From: Periconia sp. R9002
Lineage: Eukaryota; Ascomycota; Dothideomycetes; Pleosporales; Periconiaceae
DNA length: 64,000 nt
Direction: 5' to 3'
NCBI GenBank assembly: GCA_023627715.1
Contig: JAMAHW010000029.1
Location: forward strand, 62,001-126,000
In this document: positions 21,324 through 31,813 of the stretch, piece after piece
Layout of the letters: every line of letters starts with the position of its first letter
Numbering within the stretch: position 1 is the stretch's first letter
Program-made: the position numbers and the translations under genes
The notes under the pieces: model-generated
What the model saw: the letters and a program-made list of their open reading frames with translations, nothing else
Databases searched by the model: none
What the model was told of the DNA's origin: nothing

Positions 21324-23694
21324 TCAATCAACCTTTCGTCTCTTGTTGCGCCGCCCAATGTCTCCATTCGGCCCCCCCTCTTCATCCGCCGCCGCCGCCT
21401 TCCTCTTCCCTTCACTCGCCTCCTTTTCCGGCTTTTCCGGCCAGAACCGATGCGGCTGCACTCCCTCAAACGCTATCTCCTCGTCTGTAATCTCCCTCTC
21501 ATCCCGTTCCTCGGCACTTAGATTTGAATTTGCCGACTGCACATTGAGAACATCCATGTCGTTTCGGAAGAAAACACACTGTACGAACTTGATACGGTGT
21601 GGCTTGCGCGCGAAATTGTAGCAAAGGCCAGCAAGGGAGAAGCAGTTGTTTAATATACCATAATCGGGACCCTTCTCTTTTATCTCCAGCCTCTGCCAGC
21701 GTTCGTCGGAAAGGAGTGCGCGGAGGCCCTGACACTTTCCCCAGTCGTCGTAGATGTCCGCCGGAATGTTCACAGTCAATTTCTTCAAATTCTTAAACTG
21801 GCGAGCATATCGTTCCCAGAAACGACGCCAACCAATCATCTCACGCTTGAATAAGGCTTGCTCGGCCGGCGTGGTGTATTTAGAAGTGCGCAACCAACCA
21901 TGCACGCCTGGTACATCTGGAGAGTAGTGTATGATGAGTTCGTCAACCATGTGGGCTATCCCTGACAAGTTAAAGGACGCTTGTGTGGGCAAGAGCACCT
22001 CTCGTCGTTGGTCATCTTCACCAACGAAGGTTTTATAGTCCCCAAAATAGAGGCTGCCATCGAGGCCGGAGCTTGAAAAGGAGCTCGCCCTATCGCCAAT
22101 GGAGAGACGAATTGGGATGTTGAGCGAGCGCATAGTAGTGACCATGCCTTGCATCCGCCTGAGAACCTCGCTTTTTGGATAGATAGCACGACCATGGTTT
22201 AGATTTTCGGGGAATACGTCGCACATCATGCTATCCCATGCGAGTACAGGCTTGAAATTCCATTTAGTTGCCAACCACTGAAGTGCTTCTTTTATTTCCG
22301 GCTTTAAAATCGCATCAGTTTGTGCTGAAGGGCCCTGCGTATTCACCCTTCGCTGATTCACAACAATCAGATGGAAAGGTTGTAGCACAATGTTGTGCGG
22401 TCGGCTGACAGGCCTAATGTTGATGTGGGGATATCGGTCTTTGATTGTTCGTAGACTCTTCAATAGATCTTCGAACGAAGCTCCGGCGCCTTGTACTACG
22501 TGAGCTCCTACCTGCAGATGATCACGAGTACATTCTTCGAATGTTTTGTCGTCGAAAGCATCTGGATCAATCAGTAAAAATCATTCAAAAAGAACGTTCT
22601 CCCCTCGTACCTTCTTCCTCTCTATGATGAGAACCTTGCGCAATCCGAAATGGTACTGGTCCAAGGAAATCTCGCTCTCTGCGATCTTCCATCCAGCTAT
22701 ACAAGTCAATCTCAACACTGGAAATGTTGGGCCAGGCAGACGCCTGGGTTGAGAAGAGAGATCGATAAGGAGCGTAGTCATAGGCGCGCAGTTTTTTCAA
22801 GCTCGGTGGGCAATTATTGTTAATGCCATCGACCAGGCAGCATACTCGCTGATGAACTTCCCATTCGTTCCAGGTATGATACCCGGAATAGCGCTCTCTG
22901 ATCGCAAGGACCCTCAGCTTTTTGCAAAGCGGAAATATCATACGAGCGACTGAACCGCCGTCTCGCCTCCGGGATATACGGAACTTCTGCTTAAATTTGT
23001 AGTCATTATAAGAGTAACTGTACTCAATACGGCTGTGGGCTGTATAGTCGGCCCAATTAGCTACCTCGAGTTCTTCGAGGCGCTCGAATAGTTTCGGGGC
23101 AGCCATGGCAAGCTCTTTCCAAGTCCATGTTTCTTCGGGGGTCCACACAAAATCTTTGATGGCAGATATATCGAGACTAAGTAGATTGGGCAGGTTTGCT
23201 TCTATCCACTGGAAATCGGCAATGCTGCACCAGTGGGACAGAGCAATTTTCTGGACGTGTATCCTGTTGGCGTCTGTGATGCATCTCTTGAAGCAATCCC
23301 AGCGCGCCTGTCCCGTAGATCTATATTTCCAATCATGCAGCTTGATTTCCTTGACATCAACCCATTGTAAGGGGTATCGATAGAGAAGTTCATCAACAGC
23401 GGGAGAGTTAGCCATACCCACGCAGAGCCTCTTCAGAGACCATGCAGTATCACGATCAAGATAGTCCATAACGCATTTGAATATGTCGTTTGGAAGCTGG
23501 CACAATGGCGAGTCTTGCCGCTTCGGCGTATTGGGATCACGGCTAGCATCCATGGCTGGACTCGCCTCACGGCTAGAGGGAGAGCTCAAGTCGGTGTTAC
23601 CTCCCATATCAGGTGTTCTCATAGAAATAGCTCCAGGCGTATGCTCAAAATGAAGGAGGTAGTCCAAATCGAAAAGGTCTATGTCGGTGGTCAT
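21324..23694 (-). CDS. F-box protein with long C-terminal region and bipartite NLS
   Basis: Two exons, 23694..22611 and 22561..21324, give 773 aa; the 49-nt intron has a GTACGA donor, TACTGAT branch and CCAG acceptor. Without splicing this would be taken for two genes. An F-box lies near residues 62-105 (PLCQLPNDIFKCVMDYLDRD). The following part, with repeated hydrophobic segments such as LPNLLSLDISAIKDF and LKKLRAYDYAPY, looks like a degenerate leucine-rich solenoid. The C-terminus has KRKAAAADEE...RRNKRRKVD, a bipartite nuclear localisation signal. F-box proteins recruit substrates to SCF ubiquitin ligases; the substrate is unknown. An upstream 80-codon ORF ends in an ATGA overlap with this start. 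Confidence 0.85.
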
Positions 23695-23933
23695 TCTTTG
23701 GGTGGAAGTTCGTATACGGGTGAGACCACTGGCGACGGTGTCTTGAGCTCGAATGCCTTCGCAATCAGCCGCTGATGGGCGCGTATACGGTGGTTTGGAG
23801 GCGCAAGTTTGGCATGTGGTGCAAGATTTGTACCTAAGAGCTGGGGAGAAGTTTTGTATCTACCAACGAAGGCTTGAAAGCCCAGAGTACGGGTGATAAC
23901 AGGAGGTTCGGGGGAGGAGCTGCGGCGTTCCAT
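23691..23933 (-). CDS. Possible upstream ORF of the F-box gene (80 codons)
   Basis: An ORF of 80 codons begins MERRSSSPEP and ends YELPPKE with TGA at 23693..23691, overlapping the F-box ATG (23694..23692) as ATGA. The composition is protein-like, with Pro, Lys and Arg, but no family is recognised. It may be a regulatory upstream ORF, a small co-expressed protein, or chance. Confidence 0.3.
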   Translation of the reverse strand: MERRSSSPEPPVITRTLGFQAFVGRYKTSPQLLGTNLAPHAKLAPPNHRIRAHQRLIAKAFELKTPSPVVSPVYELPPKE

Positions 23934-24249
23934 GACCGAGCGCCAAGGATAATCATTGTTCCGATCCGATCCGCTATTGGGGGAGCTCTTTTATTTCTTT
24001 CATGTCGGCCCTCTCACCTGCCCGCCTATCACAAACACAACCAGGAGGAGAACAAACCGTTTCCTGCCCCTCAAACCAGATTATTCACCTCAAGCGCGCA
24101 TACCCAATCACCCAAGCCAACAGTTGAGTCATAATCGAAACCTTACACGCTGCATCTCTGCTGCCCCTTCACCGCACCCCACTTTATCACCAACAACACC
24201 ACGCTTTCTCTGCATACCCCGACGAGACCTCGACTTTCACCTCCTCGCG
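23934..24249. other. Divergent promoter region between F-box gene and RPB8
   Basis: About 316 bp lie between the upstream ORF and the RPB8 ATG. The part next to RPB8 is pyrimidine-rich (many CACC, CTCAC and CCAAC stretches), as is common in 5' leaders of fungal housekeeping genes. Confidence 0.5.
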
Positions 24250-24684
24250 ATGGCTGACACTGCAATCTACGAAGACACTTTCAACATCACATCTGTTAAC
24301 TCCGAGAAATATGACCGTGTAACACGTCTGTTCGGCACGTCGACGGATAATACTGTCACCATGTCCCTTGACATAAACCACGAGCTCTTCCCTTGTCAGA
24401 CAGGCGACACGATCAACCTATTGTTGGCAAACTCACTACGACTGGATGGCAACAAAGAAGAGTCGCAGGGCTGGAGGGATGTTGCAAGGGGCGAGCCGAC
24501 GCTCGCTGAAATGTTTGATTATGTTTGTCACGGAAAAGTGTACAGGGTTTTGGATCAGGAGAATGAAGGAAACGACATCAAGGTGTATCTCTCGTTTGGA
24601 GGCTTGCTGCTCATCTTGCAGGGCCCCTACAAGAAGCTGACTGGTCTCAAAATCGAGCACCTTTACCTTCTCGTGAAGAAATAA
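24250..24684 (+). CDS. RPB8: RNA polymerase I/II/III common subunit RPABC3 (Rpb8)
   Basis: One exon encodes 144 aa, the normal length for the family. The ATG at 24250 gives MADTAIYEDTFNITSVNSEKYDRVTRLFG, a typical Rpb8 start. Conserved blocks are LDINHELFPCQTGDTINLLLANSL, GWRDVARGEPTLAEMFDYVCHGKVY and the C-terminal YLSFGGLLLILQGPYKKL...LYLLVKK. Rpb8 is an OB-fold subunit shared by the three nuclear RNA polymerases, at the base of the large subunit. The gene converges on the Nudix gene with 191 bp between stops. Confidence 0.96.
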   Translation: MADTAIYEDTFNITSVNSEKYDRVTRLFGTSTDNTVTMSLDINHELFPCQTGDTINLLLANSLRLDGNKEESQGWRDVARGEPTLAEMFDYVCHGKVYRVLDQENEGNDIKVYLSFGGLLLILQGPYKKLTGLKIEHLYLLVKK

Positions 24685-24875
24685 AGGGATCGGGTGGCCT
24701 CCTTCGCCTTTACGATCAGAGGCTACAAAGAAAAACTGCATAGATGGCGTTTTGGGAAAAAATAAGTGGGGTGGTATCATTTTGGTCTATCATCTAGTTC
24801 TTTGGCACTTTGGAGTTTGGATGCCCGGATACCCACAGAAGGCGTCCTTTTCATTCCATGGTATGGAAGCCCATT

Positions 24876-25820
24876 TCACAGAGTAGGGAATTCGAATTTG
24901 CGATGTAACCTTGCAACGATCTCAATGAAGTCCTTCTCATTCTCCGCAGTCAAATATCCGTGTCTGATGAAGAAATCAATCATGACAAGCGCACAATTGG
25001 GTTTGAATTCTCCCTTGGCCATAGCCGTCTTAACCTCTTCAATGCTCCAGAGATAGAATTCTTCCACTTCGTCATCGCCTGGTTTGGGGATGACATCCTC
25101 TGGTAGCTCGAGATCATAAATGTATTCGCACTCCGGCTGGAGCAACCCCGTCTCTCCTCCTGCCTTTTCGCCGCGGATGCTGAAGTAGGTAATGCACCCT
25201 GCAGGCTTGACAGTTTTTCGGACCAAGTCCTCAGATAGTGAAGCTTCCTCGCCACACTCTCGAACCATGCTCTCGAATGCGGATTCGCCCGTAGCGATTC
25301 CTCCAGCGACCGTGTTATCCAGCATGCCACCGTACGTCTGCTTTGTTCTTGCCCTTCTGGGGATCCAAATCTTCATCTCTCCGTCCTTCTTCACGTAGGC
25401 TGTCAAGTGCACTCCATATGTCACCACACCAAACAAAGGACTCGCACTCCTTTCCACACTAAACAGCAACTCCTTGCCTCGCCCATAAACGGGATATAAC
25501 TCGTTTCTCCACTTGTCGAGCACTTTGAAGTGCCCCGTAGTTCGCACGGCCAGGAGTGTCTTTTCGATCGCGGCAGAGCGCGACGCGGCGTCGGTACCCT
25601 CTGTCAAGGTCAATGTTCGCTCGTCATCGTCGAATTTCCAGTTCGGTACGCCGCGGAAGACCTCGGCGACGGATGGGAGCATGTACCCTAGCCCATAATC
25701 GTAGCCGGATAGACGGAGCTCATAGTAGGTGGATATGCTGGCTAGATACAGCTGGGGGTTGACCTGGTAATAAGGAAACCCATCAGATTCGTTGACTAAA
25801 TCAAGATTGGTAAACGACAT
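24876..25820 (-). CDS. DUF4743/Nudix hydrolase (thiamin pyrophosphokinase-related)
   Basis: One exon encodes 314 aa. The N-terminal ~130 residues match the DUF4743 domain that precedes the Nudix domain in the fungal and plant proteins often called thiamin pyrophosphokinase-related. The Nudix box lies near residues 172-194: GGIATGESAFESMVRECGEEA, which fits GX5EX7REUXEEXGU with the metal-binding glutamates present. Related enzymes hydrolyse oxidised thiamin diphosphate derivatives or other nucleoside diphosphate compounds (yeast YJR142W type). The exact substrate here is inferred only. The start is the first Met of the frame, 266 bp from the divergent TRM12 start. Confidence 0.9.
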   Translation of the reverse strand: MSFTNLDLVNESDGFPYYQVNPQLYLASISTYYELRLSGYDYGLGYMLPSVAEVFRGVPNWKFDDDERTLTLTEGTDAASRSAAIEKTLLAVRTTGHFKVLDKWRNELYPVYGRGKELLFSVERSASPLFGVVTYGVHLTAYVKKDGEMKIWIPRRARTKQTYGGMLDNTVAGGIATGESAFESMVRECGEEASLSEDLVRKTVKPAGCITYFSIRGEKAGGETGLLQPECEYIYDLELPEDVIPKPGDDEVEEFYLWSIEEVKTAMAKGEFKPNCALVMIDFFIRHGYLTAENEKDFIEIVARLHRKFEFPTL

Positions 25821-26086
25821 GGTTGAATTGACAACGGTTGAATGGGATTTTTGTGCTGGGGAGAGATGAGAGAAGAAGCGACTAGGCTGCCACGGCTGTG
25901 TTTGGATCTTGTAACTCTTGATACGCTTGTGGTGGGGGCGGGGTAGCTGTTAGGTACGCCAGTGCTCCTAGCTAATTCTTTAAGCTAGGTGACTAGAATC
26001 CCTGGCCGGTCAAAAATGTTACCAAGCTAGGACTCGAATTTTGATATCTTTTCGATACACTGTCATATTCCCAGCAGTGCTCAACA
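25821..26086. promoter_or_regulatory. Divergent intergenic region, Nudix gene and TRM12
   Basis: 266 bp separate two divergent start codons, so both core promoters probably lie here. No specific binding site is assigned. Confidence 0.4.
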
Positions 26087-27640
26087 ATGAATGATACAAG
26101 AGTGGCTTTGCTAGTCCCTCGGAGCCTGGTCAAACAAGTGAAAACCGCATTGGAGAAACACAATGTCCTGAACCGGAGCAAAAAAATCACCGCTGCAGTA
26201 CCCAAGGGTGAAGGAACAGAAATACGCATGACCGTATATACCGCCTTGCCCTACGATTCCGAAGAATCCTCAGCAACTACCATACTGGGAAAACTAGGCC
26301 TTGAAGAAGATACAAATTCTCACCTGTCTATAACTACATATACCTCCAGGCACGAACAAGGCGAAAGCACATCGAACAATCCCCTTCTCAAAGGCCTCGA
26401 AAATGGCTTGAATTCCCTACCGAGAGATCTTCTCGAATCACTAGAGCTCACTGTCGAAGCACTCCTCACATCTTTCCCAGAAGCCTATTCCATATACAAA
26501 CCTCTTCTCCTCCTCCCTCCAAATGCTTTCACTTCTACACCCTGGACCAAACTCCAATCTTCCCATCCCGTAACATCTGCAGCACTACAACCTCTATGGA
26601 CAGCCCTAGTTACTTCGACGGGAACCACGCATCTCGCCCTCAATGCCGGAATCCCCCTCCAAAAACAACAAGCACCGCAAACCCCTGACCCAGATTCCGA
26701 AAACACGTTCAGAAGCCCTCTCAACCTAACGCCCCTCTACCCACCCTCGTTCGTCTCCTCTCGTACCGACACCAAAGACTTCTCCTCTTCACTATGGGTT
26801 TCCCACATTCAAAACCACATCCACCAAATCTGGGCGCCTTTATACACCATGTTCAGCCGAGGCAACATCAAAGAAAAAGCGCGACTCCTCTCCTTACCCT
26901 CTGTGACCTCCTGCGTCGCCAATTCAAAGGAAACGGGCGGCTGCACGGCCGTCGATTTGTACGCCGGAATCGGGTATTTCGCATTCTCGTATCGCAAGGC
27001 TGGGGTGAGGAGAGTGCTATGTTGGGAAGTCAACGAATGGAGTGTTGAAGGGTTTAGACGTGGTGCGAAGGCGAATGGGTGGGGTGCCAAGATTGTATCT
27101 CGGAATGAAATCCCAGGGACGAAAGAAGAATGGACAGATTGGGCAAACAGGTTTGAAGACGAGCAGGAGGGAAATGATGGGAAGGAAGGTGTTGATTTTC
27201 TAGTGTTCCAGCAATCGAATGAGTACGCCCTCGACGCTGTGGCTGCTCTGCAGCCTTCGAAATTCGAACGACCTGCTTCGATTCCAGAGCACGGGGGAAT
27301 GGGGGGGAAGGAGCTACTACCGCCCATCCGTCACGTTAATTGTGGGTTCTTGCCCTCTTCGAAGTTGTCGTGGGGAACGGCTGTTAAAGTGTTGGATAGG
27401 GAATTAGGAGGATGGATCCACGCCCATGAGAACGTGGGGATAGGAGATATTGAGGAACGCACTATTGAAGTTGTTGCTACGATACAAGAACTTGTGGATG
27501 CTTGGGAGATGGAGAGAGGAGGAGTAAAGAGAACTGTAAGATGTGAGCATGTGGAAAGGGTGAAGACGTATGCGCCGGGAGTCATGCATGTGGTTTTCGA
27601 CGTATTTGTTAGTGGGATAGCAGCAGAAGAGGAAGTATAG
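26087..27640 (+). CDS. TRM12: tRNA wybutosine-synthesising protein 2 (TYW2/Trm12)
   Basis: One exon encodes 517 aa. The central block SSLWVSHIQNHIHQIWAPLYTMFSRGNIKEKARLL is the N-terminal signature of the TYW2/Trm5 class. The S-adenosylmethionine-binding motif I is DLYAGIGYFAFSYRKAG near residue 290, followed by CWEVNEWSVEGFRRGAKANGW and the late block HAHENVGIGDIEER. Trm12 transfers the 3-amino-3-carboxypropyl group of SAM to the tricyclic intermediate of wybutosine at position 37 of tRNA-Phe. Length exceeds that of the yeast protein because of inserts around residues 170-240. The gene ends 179 bp from the stop of the convergent Mid2-like gene. Confidence 0.9.
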   Translation: MNDTRVALLVPRSLVKQVKTALEKHNVLNRSKKITAAVPKGEGTEIRMTVYTALPYDSEESSATTILGKLGLEEDTNSHLSITTYTSRHEQGESTSNNPLLKGLENGLNSLPRDLLESLELTVEALLTSFPEAYSIYKPLLLLPPNAFTSTPWTKLQSSHPVTSAALQPLWTALVTSTGTTHLALNAGIPLQKQQAPQTPDPDSENTFRSPLNLTPLYPPSFVSSRTDTKDFSSSLWVSHIQNHIHQIWAPLYTMFSRGNIKEKARLLSLPSVTSCVANSKETGGCTAVDLYAGIGYFAFSYRKAGVRRVLCWEVNEWSVEGFRRGAKANGWGAKIVSRNEIPGTKEEWTDWANRFEDEQEGNDGKEGVDFLVFQQSNEYALDAVAALQPSKFERPASIPEHGGMGGKELLPPIRHVNCGFLPSSKLSWGTAVKVLDRELGGWIHAHENVGIGDIEERTIEVVATIQELVDAWEMERGGVKRTVRCEHVERVKTYAPGVMHVVFDVFVSGIAAEEEV

Positions 27641-27819
27641 GAGTTCTGCTTTGAGTGGAGAGGAGTCGTCTTCTCATTTGTCCAACTTGTTGCTCGAAGC
27701 CGAGCCAACAGTCTCTGGCTAGTACGCTCTCTTCAAATCAAAAGAGTCACATTCGAAATTTGTGAAATACATTATCACACTATTCATTGTTTTCGCTATC
27801 CACATCGTCAATCCCAACA

Positions 27820-29093
27820 TCACCTTGGAGCCTTCTCATTCACACTAACGACACTGACCGCAACATCCCTTTTCGCCTTCTCATCTCCCGCCAACTCCGC
27901 CATTTCCGCTCTAGACGTCGAAGTATCAACTTCATACCTCGCCTGCGCCGGCAACTCAATCCTCGCCCCATCATCCGCCTCGTACTTATAATACACCATA
28001 GTCCCCGCCCCCGCACCCCGTCCCTGCAGGTCTGCCTGGTAGCCTGGGTTCGAATACACGGGATTCGGGTACTGAGGAGGAATAGGATACGATCCGTTCG
28101 CGGCATAAGGGTCATGCATATGAGCATATGGGCCTGGCTGGCTATGGTGACCGTATTTTTTGTTGCGTAGGTACGCGCCGAGATAGTATCCGGCGGCTAG
28201 GAGGGCAACGATGGCGAGAGTGATACCGATTCCGAGACCGGCTTTTGCGCCCGGGCTCATTCCTTCGTCCTTGGATTTGGTTTCTTGGGCGGTGTTCGTG
28301 TTGGGTAAGATCGAGGGGTTGGTGGGTGCGAGTGAGGGTGGTGATGATAATGATGACGATACTCCTGTGGCTGTGGCTGTGGTGGGGAGGGATATGGGGG
28401 ATAGCGAGGATGATGTGGGATTGACTGGGTCGCCGAACTTGAGGGCTAGAGTTTCAACAGGAAGCTTGTTGTCTTCATTGCAACAGTTTTTGTTTTGATA
28501 TCCGCAGCACCAACGGCGCGATGAGTTTCCGGCAGCTGTGTCGCAAGGAGTGACAAAGGCCATGTCGTCTTGCTGCAAGTCTGTCAGCGTCTCTCTTCAA
28601 TTAATTCCAGCAGTTGATCTTCCTCCATTTTCTTGTTTTCTTCCGCGGCTTGATTTCTTCTCAAGCTGAGTTTTTTCCTGGCATGATCTCTTCCTACGTC
28701 ATGCTCAGACATCTATTTCGCAGTCCCCCAAGCAAGCCCAAAAGAGAGACAGAAATATAGACTCACCCCACAGACCTCCATACATCCTTTCCAATCTTTG
28801 TTATTACACTGCGGCTTCGTCCACGTGGGATCCCTTGGCTTTTCCCCCTTCTTCATCCCCACCTGGCAAAGTCCATTTGGCGTGCAAATATCCGGGCCAC
28901 GCTCCTCTGGGCGATTCGTTGCGCAACATATATTGCTGAAAGGACTGGAAAGATCGGTAGAGCAGGGCACGTATTCCGGATTGGCCTCTATGGAACCATT
29001 GGGGCGGAAACAGAGCGCTGAGGCTGTCGGCGAGAGGAGTAATGAGGATAGGAGCAAAAGGAGCGGCGAGGAAGCGCGTATGAGACGCGACAT
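27820..29093 (-). CDS. Mid2-like Cys-rich type I membrane protein
   Basis: Two exons, 29093..28767 and 28572..27820, give 359 aa; the 194-nt intron has a GTGAGT donor and TTGCAG acceptor. The N-terminus is a clear signal peptide (SPLLLLLSSLLLSPTASA). The extracellular part has many cysteines, in LCFRPNGS, YVPCSTDL, ICCATN and CCGYQNKNCC, and then a Ser/Thr-rich stalk. One membrane helix (GLGIGITLAIVALLAAGYYLGAYL, about residues 215-238) is followed by a Tyr/Pro/Gly-rich cytoplasmic tail. This matches the fungal wall-sensor-like proteins with a Mid2 layout. The ligand is unknown and no enzyme domain is present. Confidence 0.82.
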
Positions 29094-30383
29094 TTCTTGT
29101 TACTTCTTTTCTACTTTTATTCTTTCGATCTAAATGTACTACTATCTCTTCGGTATTGTAAAGACTGGTGTTATGCTTGTGAAAAGAGTGTCTGGTGTCG
29201 TCTAGTAAAATTGTGGGTACGGGAAAATGTCCACGGGAACCAAAGAAAATGAATGAATAAACGAGGAACTGAAGTCGTCATGCATAGGAAAAGAAGACGA
29301 GAACAGATTCCCACCGCGTTCTGGCTATCGCGCGAGATATATAGAAGCAACATGAAACCATGCCGACGGTATTTGGCCCCCGGCCTACCGAGATCCAACC
29401 CCGGGCTTGCTTGTAGAGTCAATGCCTATATCTTGGCGGCTGAGAAGTCCGACCATATCAGGCAGGCATCGATGGTGGGTGACAATTGGGGGCATGTGTA
29501 GTTAAGCGCTGGGGTTGGCGATGAAGCCTTGTGCAGCCCCTTGTGGCTTGTTGCCTGTTTTACCTCGCGAGACTAATCGGTATATTTCGATTAAAAAAAT
29601 ATAGAAATGAGATAAGCTTACTTGGAGTCCATGTTAACAATCAATAGTTAGGCAAGATACACATCAGATTTGGCTAACTACATATATTCGCAGTGCATAC
29701 AGTGCCATACACCCATCTCATCCAATCACTCGGCCACGCCCTGGACTCCAAACTCTGGGCCTGAACTGTACCAGGGGGTTAGCCTTATTTTATAAGCTTT
29801 CCATACGCTACTAAGACCATAATATTTGTACTACAACAGCTGTTAGTGCAATATACTTTGTGTCGTCTGAGAAAGAGTGGATGGGAAGGGAAACTGTAAA
29901 CTGGCCCTCGACGAGTTAGGAAGAATTAATCGTCGATTGTCTCAGTACACATACGCTCTGATTACTTGGACACTAGAGATTCAGAAGGCTCGTCGTACAT
30001 TGTGATGGTATTGTAGATGTACTTGCATCGCATCCGAGCGTTCACTCGTGAGCAGGGTCGTACACCACAAGCAAGAGAACAAAACTCCGAATATCTCGCC
30101 AAGTTCTAGAGGGGTTGAATCCGAAGGGTATCATATCATTATCGGTAACACCGGTATCTCCAAACCAGCCATCGGTGGAGAACTTCCACAATCCCTGCCT
30201 GCCCTACGATAGGAAGATCGACGCTAGCTAGCGTACAACAGCAGAGAGTGCGCATAGACTTCTCTCTACTCTCTCATACCTGCTAGTAGCTAGCCATACT
30301 AATACTTTATCATATAATCATGATATCTTTATACATAAACCCTTCCGCTCGCTGTTTGTGCAAGCGTAAAGCAAGAGCGTTTC
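29094..30383. other. Intergenic, AT-rich, nothing supported
   Basis: About 1.3 kb upstream of the Mid2-like gene and downstream of the EF-hand gene. From 29560 to 30310 it is AT-rich, with short palindromic motifs such as GCTAGCTAGC near 30223. Possibly decayed repeat DNA, but no element ends or protein remnants are visible. Confidence 0.5.
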
Positions 30384-31077
30384 TTAATTGATTCTGAACT
30401 TGGCGGGGATATTCCTCTCCACAATGCCGCTCCTCTCTTCGCGCTCCCACTGCTCCTGCCTCGCCTCCATTTCCTCGTGGTGCTTGAAGTGCTCGATATC
30501 CTCTGGATGCGTCAAATCCTCCTCCTTGACATCGTCGCCGCTGTGATACTTCTCCCAATGGTGAATCTCGTACTCGTACTCGTCGTCACCGTGATGGCCG
30601 GGTCCCATGCCGAAATCGGGCAGCTTGACGCCTTCAGCGTCCTTTTGGTGGAATTCGTCCGCCGAAATGACTCCGTCGTTGTTGATGTCGAACAGGCTAA
30701 GCACGGTCTTGACAACGCCTTGTTTCTTGAGCTCGCTGATGTGGGAGGTCGAGGGATCGAAAAGGCCGTAGGTGCGCTTGATGTCGTCGGCGTTCCAGAC
30801 ACCAGTAGAGTCGTAGTCGTGTAGCGCGAAGAAGGTGCCTGCATCGAAGGCGGAGATGTGGTGTTCCTCTGTTTGTTTGGTGCCAATCGTTAGTTATGGT
30901 CCGTTCCTTCGATGCTATGCTGATCAACAACGTACCCGCCATGTGTCTCGTGGGCCAATCCGCATCCGGCGCAACCACCACTTGCTGATGCTCATCACCC
31001 CCATGCGCGGCAGCATTGAGTGTGCAACCAAGCAACACAACAGCCGCGCTCAGTGAAATCCGCAGTAAGCGACCCAT
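30384..31077 (-). CDS. SSP120: Secretory-pathway EF-hand protein, SSP120/nucleobindin-like
   Basis: Two exons, 31077..30936 and 30868..30384, give 208 aa. The N-terminus is a signal peptide (LLRISLSAAVVLLGCTLNAAAHG). A first EF-hand is degenerate (DYDSTGVWNADDI); the second, DINNDGVISADEF near residues 105-117, is canonical. The block LPDFGMGPGHHGDDEYEYEIHHWEKYH is diagnostic for the yeast Ssp120 family, and the C-terminal part is a charged helix as in nucleobindins. Yeast Ssp120 is a luminal Ca2+-binding protein of the early secretory pathway that associates with the cargo-receptor system. The intron has a GTACGT donor, ACTAAC branch and AACAG acceptor. Confidence 0.87.
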
Positions 31078-31448
31078 ATCCGTTGCGCGAAGACCGTGTG
31101 ACGTCGAAAGAGAGGATTGGGAGAAAAGGAGAAACCCAATCAACAATCCAAAAAAGAAACGGTCCCAGAGCTAAACAACTCTCGGAAACCAACAGGAGGA
31201 AAAGATAACAACAATCAACAAACAGAAGACGAAGAAATGGAAAGGACAACAAGCGTGGTATGATGCAACAGGGGTAAAAGGTACAGGGTCGCTGTATGGC
31301 GCCGGAGATGCGGTAAAACAAACGTCCCGGTCCAGGCCGGCCGAATTACGTGCATGCCTGCCCGTCCACCTCTCCACGTGTTTTCGTTCCTCGCTCGCTC
31401 CACTTCCCCAACCTCGAACATTGGACGTATCCGCCGCAACTTGCCGAC
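31078..31448. other. Divergent intergenic region
   Basis: 371 bp lie between the start of the EF-hand gene and that of the small membrane protein and should hold both promoters. A frame upstream of 31449 is open to a Met at 31350, so a longer N-terminus of the small protein cannot be excluded. Confidence 0.45.
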
Positions 31449-31703
31449 ATGAACATCTTCCTACTACTATTCTTACTACTCGGGATCCCATTCATATTCT
31501 TCCTGGTATTCCTGGCTCTGTCGTCGTGCTTGGGTGATGATTTCCGCGCCCGCGTCGGTGGGTTCGCGCTGCAGAATCCGCGAGATTCCTTCGGCCGGCG
31601 GTATGGTCGCGGACTGGGTGGGGGCCCTGGGGTAGGAGGGGGATGGGAGCAAATCGAGATGGAAGACATGTTAGGGGAAGACAACGACAGTGATATGGAT
31701 TGA
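31449..31703 (+). CDS. Small single-TM hypothetical protein
   Basis: 84 codons from the ATG at 31449. Residues 1-28 (MNIFLLLFLLLGIPFIFFLV and on) are a strong hydrophobic helix, either an uncleaved anchor or a signal peptide. The rest is Gly/Arg-rich and ends in an acidic tail (MLGEDNDSDMD). I do not recognise a family. The tail and hydrophobic helix together look more like a real gene than chance, and the gene fits neatly between its neighbours, with 110 bp to the convergent ELP4 stop. Confidence 0.55.
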   Translation: MNIFLLLFLLLGIPFIFFLVFLALSSCLGDDFRARVGGFALQNPRDSFGRRYGRGLGGGPGVGGGWEQIEMEDMLGEDNDSDMD

Positions 31704-31813
31704 TTCGTTTTACATTGGCTCTTTTTTCTATTCGACGACCGACTGATCGTGTAACTCTCGCATCTCCTGACAATTGAGGAGAAACGCGAGGATATATACT
31801 ACAATATGCCGGA

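Noticed and set aside
21324..23694. Two separate minus-strand genes (21324-22463 and 22585-23694)
   Set aside because: A 49-nt intron joins them in frame, and the left part has no ATG of its own at its apparent start (the codon there is TTG).
29560..30310. Decayed transposon
   Set aside because: AT-rich and palindrome-bearing, but no terminal repeats, target-site duplication or transposase remnant could be seen.
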